Source: Vanilla planifolia
Taxonomy: Eukaryota; Streptophyta; Magnoliopsida; Asparagales; Orchidaceae
Reading direction: 5' to 3'
Length of the DNA stretch: 64,000 nucleotides
Assembly: GCA_023846275.1 (NCBI GenBank)
Contig: CM043877.1
Coordinates: 14,491,107-14,555,106, forward strand
The translations under genes were made by a program, and so were the position numbers. The notes below the pieces were generated by a model. That model made no database searches and had not been told where the DNA came from. It saw only the letters and a list, made by a program, of their open reading frames with translations. Shown in pieces: positions 49,756 to 61,377 of the stretch. Numbering within the stretch: position 1 is the stretch's first letter; every line of letters starts with the position of its first letter.

Positions 49756-52700
49756 CTGGTACAAAAGAACAAAAGGAACAGCATCAGACAGGGGACACCA
49801 CATTTTAAGGTAAACATTCAAAGGGTGAAAAAACAACAAAGAAACCAGATGGCATTTAGGATCATTAAAATGTAGCAAGCTCATCAGAATATTGAATTTT
49901 CTTTACCATAAACCAAAAGTAATAAAATTATTTTCATTTTATGTACTAATACCAACACACTGGTTAAATACACTGCTTGCTTGAAAGTGTCGTCGGCAAA
50001 AATTTCATCAACAAAAATCTAAGCATCAACCCAAGAAGCTGCCTAGACTGTTCATTTGCAGCCTTAAGCACAATATTTCGACCTACATGTCAAAATTATG
50101 ACTTTCATATATGTAAATAATAACCATGAAAGCGATAAGAGACGTAGCATGAGTCATGGCTTCCATCCATTCTGAAAAGTATTTTGCTTCATCAATTTCA
50201 TTGACGACTTAGAATTACCATTTTGTTATTGAGGTTTTATCTTGGTATCATCATCATGCAAGCTGGTGATCTTTGATGTAAAAGTCAAGATGATCCATCT
50301 CCACTGTCTGAATGAATCCGATGCCAAATACCTTGATGGAAGATGAGCCAATCTATCGTACTCAAGATGGGATATTCGAAGTAGAAATAACCAAAAAATA
50401 ATGAGATGAAAAAAGAGGTGGTAGAAAAGCATAGAAAACACAACTAAATAACAAGAAAAATTCAATCTTTAATTCTACAAAAACTAAAATAAATCTAAAA
50501 TAAGTAGACTTAAACCCCATTGACAACTCTCTAAGACCTAACACATAATACAAATAGAATAGATCCTCTCAACATTCTCAACCCCAAAACACAAGTAGAA
50601 ATATCAATCATCTATAAATACCAATAAGGAGGATCTCCTAGAATCTCTAAAAACATGCACGCATCACCATCTCTCTAAGGGCCCCTTTTAAAGTTTCCAA
50701 GAACCCTTAGAATAATAGAAAAAAGAAATAACATTAGAAATCTAATCTTAACATATTAGTAAGCAAATAAAAGCAAATCTCAACTATTTGAATTCAAGTT
50801 ATTCTCCAATCCCAATTGTATGACATTAATAGAACTCTGACATCAAGAACAATGCCACCGCATCTTAGGCACAATCACCACAACATAGGAAAGTATTGGA
50901 AAAATCACAAAAAATAGCACGTTAAGCTTCGTCCCCATCAAGTCAAAAAGCTTCCTTTTCACCATAGAAAAGTGTTCACCAAGTAGACTTTTGGTATTTC
51001 ACAAGGATACCTCAACAACTTAATGTGGAATGGTTATTCCTCCTTTGCATGATGGGAAACAAAATAAGAACAAGAGTATAAAAATCCAAAATCCAAAAGA
51101 TAAACACTAAAGTAAAAGGAGACAGGAATTTAAGTGGTTCAACATTAAAACACCTATGTCTACGAACACACTAGCTTTGTAACAATCTACTAAGAGAGAA
51201 ATGCTACAAAAGAAGAAGAAATCTTTGAAATTATACCCTTATTCAACATGCAGAATAATGAAGTCTCTCAGGCTCACTCTTCTCTCTAGTGGCATCTTCT
51301 CCTTACAATGCCTTGCACCTTTCTTTTTCTTGCTTCTTGGAAGGCCTTATTGCTTTCTTTCTTGGATAATTTTTTATATGAGAATCTCCTCTATTTATAA
51401 ACATAAGAAAGCCCAAAATTTGGAAGGCAAATTTCCTCCAAAATTTTACAAGAATCGGTGACTTGGCAATCCATGTCTTCATAACAAGAAATAATCTCCA
51501 CCCAACTATGCCACATGATTCCATCTTATTCATTTGGCATGCAATTCATGTAAAAGCCTTATCTTTTAGGTATGTATTGATAATTTGGTTCCCATATTCA
51601 TTATTTTGGTTAAATAAAGTTTATGTAAAAATTTGGCTAAACAAAGAGCTTCCAAACTTCATTTTGAGTCTGCCCAATAAATCCAGTTTATTTGATATGT
51701 GAAGTAGGCTTCCCATCCAACAATCTCCCACTTGAAAACTATTTCATAGATAGTTTAGTGGGCTTTCAACTATCCCACTATAGTTTTGGTGCTGTTGCTA
51801 GTACGGTAGGCCTCTTATTTTGTCATCGAGACCCCTTGGGGCTTGGCATAGCCTCAGCTTTTGTAGTGTAAGTAGCTTGGTCAACATGTCTATAGGATTC
51901 TTTGAACTTGGGATCTTTTTACTACAATTATCCCTTCCTTGATAAACTCGTGAATGAAGCGATAACAAATCTAAATGCACTTAGTTTATGCATGGAAGAT
52001 TGGATTCCTTGTCAGATGGATTGCACTCAGGCTGTCAATATTTAGCTTGCCTTCTTATCGATTATGATCGAGTTCCTTAACAGATGCTCTTAGCCATATG
52101 AACTCTTTGACTGTTTCTATCGCTGCCACATATTTTGTCTCGGTAATGGATGAGAGCACGTTGTGTTGTAGCCTAGACATCCAGCTAATTGTTAAGCCAC
52201 CAAGGGTGAAGAAATACCCTATGATGCTCTTCCTTCCATAGAGGTCTCCTCTTAGATTTGAGTCTATGAAACCTTAAAAAGTAGTAGTACTCTTCTTGAA
52301 GACTAACGCCTCGCTTGCATTTCTTTTCAAGCATCGAAGTAACCATTTTACTACTTCCCAATATTCTTTTCCAAGTTCAGCCATGAATCTATTGATGACT
52401 CCTATTGCATAGGCTATCTAGACAAATACAAATCATCGCATACATAAGGCTACCCACTGCTAATGCATACAAGATCTTTTTCATTTCTTGGTGCTCTTCT
52501 TCAGTCTTCAATGCTTGTTATTTAGTGAGCTTTAAGTGGCTCCCAAGTAGTGGGCTATGTTCTTTAGAAAGTCGTTGCTCCTTGTTGCTACTAGCGATGA
52601 GCACACCATCCACATATAACAAGAGGATTAAATAGGTATCGTACAGTGCTTTATATTAAGCACAGTGATCTGCATGGGTTCTTCTGAAGTTCTGCTTGAA

Positions 52701-52787
52701 TATGAAGGAGCAAAATTATTTGTCCCACTGACATGGTTCCTATTTGAGCCTATGCAGAAACTCTTGTTCCACTTGCATATTAGACCT
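48984..52787. repeat. 24.49-kb tandem unit, copy 3, truncated
   Basis: Matches copy 1 positions 1-3804 at an offset of 48983 and stops abruptly inside the Copia reverse transcriptase region. It is nearly identical to the other copies over most of its length. Several substitutions crowd into the last 400 bases (around 52396, 52502, 52539 and 52753). Beyond 52787 the sequence switches to a diverged copy of unit coordinates from about 10530. Confidence 0.96.
50897..52787 (-). mobile_element. Copia element, copy 3, cut in reverse transcriptase
   Basis: Retains the 3' LTR (50897-51722), polypurine tract, RNase H segment and part of reverse transcriptase. The element is cut off at 52787, so integrase, gag and the 5' LTR are absent. 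This end is the right border of the young array. Confidence 0.88.
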
Positions 52788-52790
52788 TCC

Positions 52791-55486
52791 TAATGGTCTC
52801 AATTCATGAAATCTAACAAAAATGATGGATTGAAGAGATTATGAAAAAGATTGGACGATATTTTTTTGAACCTATAATACATAATTCTCTTTCTTAGTTT
52901 AAAAATTTATGATTTATCTAATATTGGTTTGCCCATTACTAATTAATTGTTATTATTAAACAAAATGTAGGTTATATATCAAGGCTTAAGGTTTAAGAAG
53001 GTTTAGTTGATATTGATAACGTTTATAGTATATTAGATAATTTAAGTTAGCTAAGATGCATTCGCTTTTTATGCAATTGAACTTTCAAAATTCTTATTTC
53101 ATGTTGAATATTCTAACTTTAGTGGAGAAGCAAAGAATGATTATTAAAATCATAAGGATATCTATGTATTAAAATCAGAGATGGTTAAGCTTTCCCATAT
53201 GTGCATGTCAACATTAGTTGGTTAATGCCAAATCATTATCTCTTCTACGAGGAGCAAGATTTAATCCTTGGACACTCATTTTATTTCAATTGTCAAAATG
53301 GCATTTCTTAAAAACGTATTAACCTTTATACCTATGTATGCACTTTTTCACATATATACACTTTCCAATTTAGTGGAGGCCATTAGCATGATGATGAGAT
53401 TATTCATATGACATGATCTTTTGAGGTAATGAGTCATGAACTATGTTTTCTTAGGAATAGATATGTAAGCATAAACACCAAGGGGCAATGATCATCGAAT
53501 ATTACAAAACTACTTAGCTACCAATTTGGCAACCAAGTTTTTAGATGATGATAGTCTCTACGATGAAGTTTTGAGAACATACATGATGTATAAGAGGATA
53601 TCATTAAGGTGAGAACTTATGAGAAGTTAATCTATGAAAGGAAAGGTGATTAAATGACAAATGTGCTAGCGAGTAGGAAATGACAACAAAATTTCTACTC
53701 TTAATGACCCCTTAGATATATTTCATTCCTTTGAATAAGTGCTCAAACGTCTCCTATACTAATACCATGATCCAAATGATTACTATTAAATTATTAGTTT
53801 AGAGGCAATGGAGTTACTAAATAATGTAGGAGGTTTTTGGTTGGGAAATTTCTTTGTATATTTTGTTGATATGTTCACTTCAAATGGAAGAAATGTTTAA
53901 CTTTGACCTATTAAATCTCTTCATGACAAAACTTTCATTCTAATAAATAAGAGTATGAAAGTTGGTTTTATTACATCAAAAACTAGTCTTAAATGATCTT
54001 TTTTCTTTTGGTACAAATGAATACCCAAATTTACGTGCATGTTTAACATATCATGACTTAATAGATCACTCATTATGTCTTTTGGGAAGTGGATATAATA
54101 AGAAATAAAAAAGTTATACATGATGGATATTAATTTATTATGATTTGAAAATCATTAACTAAAAATAACTAGTTTTGATCACATTCAATAAATAATCATT
54201 TATATTGATGCAAATATAAGTTATGATATATTCTTAATATGGTACTCTTTTGTATCACATAATATTTTGTTTTATTATTTGTAATTTGATAATAATAGCA
54301 AAATCCAAATCTCATAAGTATTAATTATTTTATAAAGTATCATCATAATGTTAAACAATATCTCTTATATCTACATAATTCTATAAGTATAGAGTTTGTA
54401 TGACACATATAAGAGAGTAAATCACATCTTTTAAAAATATTACAAAATTAAATATATAATAAATAAGAACTAAAATACAATCACAAAAATAAATAACAAA
54501 AAATAAAGACATACATAAGATTTTTCAATAACTCTACTTTACTTCTTCCACTTAGATTTACATCAATCAAATGACTGAAAGAATAAAATTTTTGTACACT
54601 AAGCTCATAAGAAATCAACACATCAACTTAAAAAAAATACACAAAATAATAACAATTTCTCAAAATTTATCAATAAGAAATTGCTTAAAATAAGAGTAGT
54701 AATGAAAATCACCACTTGAAAAGATTTCTAACGAAGTTTATAAATCTGATTAAAGGTGTCACAATAATCAATGAACAAAGGTACAAAATCAAATAATAAA
54801 TCAAACCCACCAAATAAAATATTCAAAACAAGATTAAAACTTCTATTACACATTTTAAAAATAAAAATTTCTTTAAAATATTTCTAACTAAATTCTTTTA
54901 ATGAATCATAACATCTAAATTATAGTTTCATCTATCAATACCACCTATATGACCCTCCAATCAAACAATACCTAAAACCAAAATAACAACAAATACTTTT
55001 TGCTATAACATTCTAAGAAGTTTTTGTTCATACTAATGCCTCAGTACTTTGCAAAGTTGTTGAAATATGTAAAAGAGATGACAAAATATAAGAAGCATCT
55101 TTACCAGTACAAAACACAGCTAAACAATGAAACTTTCATATGCATTACTTGTTAATTGCACGAAACACGTGGACCTCAATCATTTGATTTAAATTCTAAG
55201 AAATCCATTTAACAATTATAATGAGTTAAGCATTTCATTAAACACCTTAAGGAGTATAATTTCAGAACATAAGAAGCAATACATAAGTCACCATAAACAG
55301 AACAAACTCTTACCTTATATCAGAATTAATGTGATAGAAAGACTAATATTCTTCAAAACTCATCGTCTATTTGACATAATCGACGCCTTCTGATACTCAC
55401 AGACCCTCTTCTCAAAGAAGATGGTCTTTCCCTGGAGCGAGATAAGCTCTATCCAATCGAAGGGATTCGAAGCGTCGTACATCTTG
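52791..55486. repeat. old diverged paralogue of unit positions about 10530-12985
   Basis: Aligns with copy 1 from AATGGTCTCAATTC (10531) through the LINE-like remnant, the AT-rich flank and the RNR2 3' end. Substitutions and small indels are frequent, far more than between array copies. It has about 345 extra bases (roughly 53966-54310) that copy 1 lacks. The LINE-like segment is at about 53240-53430 and is further decayed. Confidence 0.88.
55353..55486 (-). pseudogene. RNR2 3'-end fragment
   Basis: Matches the last part of the RNR2 coding sequence, from the KMY codons (55486) through the [22 protein letters not shown] region to near the stop. Roughly 36 bases of the final codons are deleted, removing most of the C-terminal tail. 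Upstream coding sequence is absent: homology ends at 55486 and unrelated AT-rich DNA follows. It cannot encode a functional R2. Confidence 0.88.
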
Positions 55487-55966
55487 TTTACATTACTTCT
55501 TAATTTATATTACATTAATATAAATATAAACAATGAACTTAATATTGTTTGTTTTATTAGGTTTAAATTTAGTTATTTTTTTGCTTGAGTATTTGAATTT
55601 TTAACCCTAAATAAAGGGTATCAAATTCCCCCTTTTAAATCAACAAAATTTAAACATTTTTCTCTTTGCTAATTAATATATATTTTATAATAAGAGAATA
55701 CTTTTATTTAACTTATAAGCAAAGTTACATAGTTATATCAAAGTCCATCCACATTTTAATGTAAAAATAAGCATGTGCCAAATTATTTTTGTGATGTTCA
55801 AAGGAATTGTCACTTTGTTGATTAAAGAATCAAAAAATTGAAATGGATAAATAATGCTTACAGCTAATGGACTAATGCAAAATGTTTTTGATTGCATTAC
55901 TTTATAAAATTTTATGGGCAACATCATCACTTTAACCATAACATAAGAAATATTCAAAGTATGTGC

Positions 55967-56024
<58 letters not shown>

Positions 56025-57740
56025 AGAGAGTGAGAGAGAGAGAGAGAGATTGGATTATGTGCTATCTTATGTCTTCATCTCAAAACCTATTTGTTAGATA
56101 GCTATTAACTTACGTGAAAACTAAAAGTTCACATTTTTCACCCATCTCACAAGGATATATGATACATAGATTTTTTAGATCATTGACACAACTAAAAAAA
56201 GGGTATCCAATTTTTTTGGGTGACCTATAATCCAACTTTATGTGCATCTATCTGTGAAATAAAATGATTCCAAATAAGAATCACATAGAAATGCATATAT
56301 TACTAGAAAATTATCTAGCCTCAACTTTTTGAATAAGAGAATAGACTATTACTTTTAAAAAAGATAGTATTATGTAATTCTATAACCCAAAAATTCTCTC
56401 ACCTCAAACAACACCAATACCTATAAGCTCTTTGCTACTCAAATTTTCATGCATAACCTTTTGTTTTATTAAAAAATTATTTTTCACTTTAAAATATTCC
56501 AAAAGGATTTTAAAGACAACTCTATTGTACAAAAATGCATAATCAAAACCTAATTAGAGCTCATTCTTCATGTTCGAATCAACAAAATTGTAAAGAACAA
56601 GCTCCACCCAAACAAGAAAGAATTAGGAACAATTACGGGGAAAGAAAGTAAAAAAATCATAGCAGATTCATGTCATGCATATCAGACAGAATCCTAGACC
56701 AAACTAGTTATAGCTTGCTTCTTAAAGACCATTTATTTGTTATAATTAGGATCACTGCCTACTAATCTCTTGAGGCATTGGATGGTGGTGACTTGTGTTC
56801 TCAATTATAAACAACACCAAGTGCTACAATTAAACCATCTTGAATATTAAAATTTTTCTTACAAGCTATTGGATGCCTACAAAGAATACTTCATTGCTTC
56901 TTTCAACTCTTCCACTTGTCTCTTTCTACCTTCTTATCTTTCATCTTTGCCTTCTAATTCTTCCCATTACTAGAATCATCCCATTAACTAAAACAACTAT
57001 TTCAATTATCAATCCCAATTTGAGGGCTTCCTTTTTGTTGAAAATCTTCAACACAGTATCTTTTTAAACATTTCACACTCACCAACTTCTCTTCCATTTT
57101 TATAATCAAATCTTGAGTCTCTCTATTGAACAAAACTAATCTCTTAATCATAAGCTAGATTAAGACAATTACTTCTAAAACAATACATCTTGGACTTCCA
57201 CGCATTACAATAAAAACAAAACTTTTTGAGTGACAATAGTTACCAGATTCCAAGGATTTATTTATATTCCACAACATATTAGTGATGTCTCAAAACAAAC
57301 ATTTGAAATTCAAGAACATCTAAAGGAAAAATTCTTCAATTGATTCTTTAGTTAATTGTTGCAAGTCATATCACTAGTTCTAATCTCATTGAATATGATA
57401 CCGATAATATTGGTCCCAAGTTCAAAAACTTTCTTACCTCTTACATCTAATGACCTTCATTGACTTTCGATGAAACGAGTGATTTGCTCATACAAGAAAA
57501 AAATTTTTAAATGTCTCTCCACATCTCCCTTCTATATAGTACTACTCAAGTTTCAATTGTTCAACCTAAAACCACTAGACTAGAAAATATCTGATAGTTG
57601 TGGTGGTTTATTTTGTAATTTTAATAAAAAAAAGTATGATAAAGGTTGGGATCATGGTCAAAACCATTCATTTCCCACCAATTCCCACATAATTATTCTA
57701 TAACCTATAACCCTCACCAAAAAAATAAACCTCCATTGTC
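55487..57740. other. AT-rich region with microsatellites, no gene seen
   Basis: Non-coding AT-rich DNA separating the old RNR2 fragment from a decayed Copia element. Contains an AT tract at 55972-56021 running into an AG tract to about 56050. No supported gene on either strand. Confidence 0.45.
55972..56050. repeat. (TA)n-(GA)n compound microsatellite
   Basis: About 50 bases of TA repeat followed directly by an interrupted GA repeat. Confidence 0.92.
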
Positions 57741-58678
57741 AACACCCTCCCTCGACTTATCATCAAATTATTGATCATAAATGCATCAAACAAGGACACA
57801 TCTTGCATTTGTCCTAACCAAGGAAAATCTTCATATGTTACTACAACTTTGCAAATAAATTGTCTTCAACAAACCTCCTTGATGTTCCTGATGTTAACTA
57901 GCATCAAGACATTAGAGGAACCAAGAATGCTCCATCTAGGGCTTCATTCATAACCTTTGAATTGCATATAGGTATTAGCTCTATTATGGTTTGTAATGGA
58001 ACTAAATTACTTATTACTCATATTAACTTTACTATTACTTCTTCTCTAATTGGTTTTTTGTATATAAAAGATGTTTTGGATGCTATTGATATTAAGATCT
58101 TATTATATCTATCTACACACAAATTTTCAATTTAGCATAATTGAATATTCTTATTAGACACTAATAGCTTTGTTATGAAGCAGTGCAAAGACAAAAAATA
58201 TAAACTTTGACTATAGCTAACACCTTCCCTCGACTTATCATTAAATTAACTATCATAAATGCAACAAACAAGGATACAACTTGCATTTGTCCTAACCAAG
58301 AAAATCTTCATATGCTACTACTTCTTTGCAAATAAGTTGTCTTCAACAAACCTCCTTGATGTTCCTGATGTCGAATAGCATCAAGACTCTGAAGCAACCA
58401 ATAAGATGGCTCCATCTAAGGTTTCATTCATAAGCTCTCAATTGCATCACGGTACTAGCTTTATTATGGTTGGTAATAGAACTAAATTACTTATTACTTA
58501 TATTAACTTTACTATTATTTCTTCTCCAATTGGTTTTTTGTATATAAAAGATGTTTTGGATGCTACAGATATTAAGAACTTATTATATCTATCTACACAC
58601 AAATATCCAATTTAGCATAATTGAATATTCTTATTAGACACTAACAGCTTTGTTATGATGCAGTGCAAAGACAAAATT
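57741..58678. repeat. 478-bp internal tandem duplication in decayed Copia element
   Basis: Unit 1 (57741-about 58200) and unit 2 (58219-about 58678) both start AACACC-TCCCTCGACTTATC and end GCAGTGCAAAGACAAAA. They align throughout with scattered substitutions and small indels, at a period of 478 bases. Both units contain the GN(R/G)TKL...GFLYIKDVLDA reading. Confidence 0.85.
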
Positions 58679-60330
58679 CTATTACCTGGGTAAAATTCAA
58701 GCATTTCTATGACACAAACAAATGATATGTTCTCAATCATATCTCAAATAATTATCATATCATAGAAAAGTCTAGCACTCACAATTAGGGCATCTTTCTA
58801 TTCCAATACTTTGAGTTATTTTCTACACAAATTACTATGTATGTCCTCAAGAAAAGCTAATCAATTACCATTCAATTAACATACATATTCATCTTCAACT
58901 GCTCTTCAAATACTTCAAATAAATATATGAAGTCCTTTCTTTGTTTCTTTTATAAATGTTCATAAATGTTTTGCTACAATTATTGACGAATTTACAAGAT
59001 ATATATGATTGTTTCCATTGATGCATAAATGCGATTTTTTTTCAACACATTTATTAATTTCAAAACCATGGTTAAGGAAGCCTTCTTGTCAAAAATCATG
59101 ACCATTTAATCTAACAATAATGGAGAGTACATAAGCAATTGACTAAGATTGTATTTAATACAGCAACATAATTTACGTCATTCTTTTGTTCTTACACTCA
59201 ATGAAACTATAAAGAGAAAACATATATATATATAAAATTGAAATAAGTCTTCTCTTACTAATTTAATATAGTATCCCACTAACTTCTAGCTTGAAAGTTT
59301 CTAATCAATTGTTTTTCATATCAATAGTTTTCCTTCTAGAATTAAAATATTAATCCTCTACCCACTCAATAATTAATATATTTATGCTCAACAGCTCATA
59401 TTAGAATATCAACATATTTGATTCAAACATAAACTCAAATGTTTTTAACATCTCAAGTAAAAGTCATTGTCATGCTCCACCATAAACTCTGATTTTCTGA
59501 ACTAAAGATCTTATTCACTTTGAACCAAATCAAAACTCAAGCCAATTAATATCCATATCGTCTACAAACAATGTGTGAAGAATACAATTCATTCAAGGCC
59601 AAACACACATTGATATCGATATATTACTTCATTGAACAAATTCCATGAATGTTGATGTTTCTCATTAAATATTTCAAGGTTAAATGAAGTCCAATGGTTC
59701 AAATAAACAATATAAAGCTAGATTACAAGTTAATGGGTACCATTAATAGCATGGGTTGGATTACAATTATACATAAGCCGTGTAACTAAAATGATCACTA
59801 TTCATATTGTTCTTGCTTTGTCTTTCTCTAATAGGTGACATTTGATACAATTGGATAGTTGCAGTCCTCTCTTGAAATAATACCTTTTTGGTGTGGACTT
59901 AACTTTACGTCGCTTGCATCTACATCCCTTACAATATATGGTGATTAAGTTCAAGTTGACAATTCAAACTACTAACAATATATTATAGGAACTGGTACAT
60001 CAATTGATTCAAATACTGTTTCATGGCTTTCATAGAAACAAATGAAGATCTCTCATTCAAATGTTGAAGCAGAATATCTTGCCTTAGAGACTCATTGTTG
60101 ACTTAAAATGGTTTTGTTTTATTATCTGAATTTGGCATTTTTATTCCTAAATTTCTATTACTATTATGTGAATAAATGTGCTATTCATATGCTTGAGAAT
60201 TCAACCGTTAAATATGAACTTTATGCATGAGTGACCCTTGTTTACCATGTTCTATTTTCTCTATAGATTGCAAATCTCTTAACAAAGTTTCTTTTTTGTA
60301 ATTATATTTGTATCGGCATAATTATGTTAA
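57741..60330 (+). mobile_element. decayed Copia-type element, plus strand
   Basis: Plus-strand frames give fragments in Copia order. A segment around 58430-58600 (FIMVGNRTKLLITYINFT, then GFLYIKDVLDATDIKNLLYL) resembles the GNG-LPI...LK-VL-VP-I--NLLS region between protease and integrase. Near 60000-60100 a VSWLS-KQ...SNVEAEYLAL segment matches the RNase H motif SWSSKKQ...STEAEYRAL. Near 60265-60290 a QIANLLTKFLF-like reading matches the C-terminal LADLLTKPL motif. Many stops and large losses are evident; no LTRs were identified. It is a separate, older insertion from the array Copia. Confidence 0.6.
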
Positions 60331-60870
60331 GCTCAGCACAACAATGTTTAATATTTTGCTTGCAATAGATTATTCCTTACCCAACACAACTATTTATTTG
60401 TTATAGATTGTAATTAATACAAGTATTATTGAAAATTAAGTTGATTAATAAAAAAAATAAATTTGAAAAATATTTTTTCGTAAGAACAATTAAAATTTTA
60501 TATTTATACCATCAATAAATGTATGGTATTATGAAACGATTAACACAGTCTTAAAATATTTGACAAAATAATAAAACAAAATTTCAATGTTATTTCGAAG
60601 AGTCAAAAGCATATTTTGCTCTTATCATATTTTTTTTTCTTTTGTATTAAAAAAAATACATTTCATAACATTATCAAACAAACACCGAATTGTGTCGTAA
60701 ATGCAGTTTTAGTTTGCAGCCGGTGTACCAAATAGAGATTATGACCAAGTCCATTGAGAGATGAGCTGTTGATCTATTGGATAGTGCTGTCCTAATAAAC
60801 CGGCCAACAGCTCTAGAACTCTCTGCTTCTCTCAAATTTGAAGTATACAAGAAGTTAGAGTAAAACATAC
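60331..60870. other. AT-rich spacer, no gene seen
   Basis: No coding sequence or repeat structure supported between the decayed Copia element and the GC-rich exon fragment. Confidence 0.4.
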
Positions 60871-61153
60871 CAGAAATAGACTTGAGCAAGGCCTCCTGCG
60901 GCGGGCCCTGGTCATCTTGAGGAGACGTCGGAAATGGAACACCCCTGACGGAGCACCTCACGGAAGGAGATTCGGTCGGACCCCTAAATCTTGGCCGGAG
61001 AAGTAGCGCCCGCGAGCAAGGGGAGCGGGCCGGCCGCCAAGGTTCGGTCAGCACGACGGAGCGCAAGACGGTTCCGCACGCAATCGACGATAAGCTGCAA
61101 TTCCGGAGTATTGGTTTCGCCGGGTTATGAAGAGCGTTTGGCTTAACTTTAGC
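60871..61153 (-). pseudogene. probable exon 1 fragment of plastid DUF493 (UPF0250-like) protein
   Basis: A GC-rich minus-strand frame, open from 61153 to 60871, ends DDQGPPQEALLKSIS followed by G and a GTATGT donor. This resembles the start of the conserved domain of plant plastid DUF493 proteins, where the transit peptide is followed by DQGPPQEAVLKAISE. The split codon (phase 1, G|) fits the expected Glu. The preceding serine/arginine/proline-rich stretch looks like a transit peptide. No in-frame ATG exists before a stop at 61154-61156, and the expected second exon was not seen at lower coordinates, so this looks like an isolated fragment. The family assignment is from memory of the motif and should be treated as tentative. 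Confidence 0.4.
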
Positions 61154-61377
61154 TTAAGTTTGAATGTGGCTTTTGGAAGGTCAGTGAGCTGGTTCAATGG
61201 TTCGAATTTCCACTCAGTATAAACTTTTATTCCAAAGTTTTACTTTTTTACATTTATAGCATGCTTACCATGCCTTTATATTATTCTGATTTTTTAAAAA
61301 TAAAAAATAATTTTTATATAACTAACTTTATTTATTCATCACACCATGAACATCATAAAAAATTATTATATGTTTTC

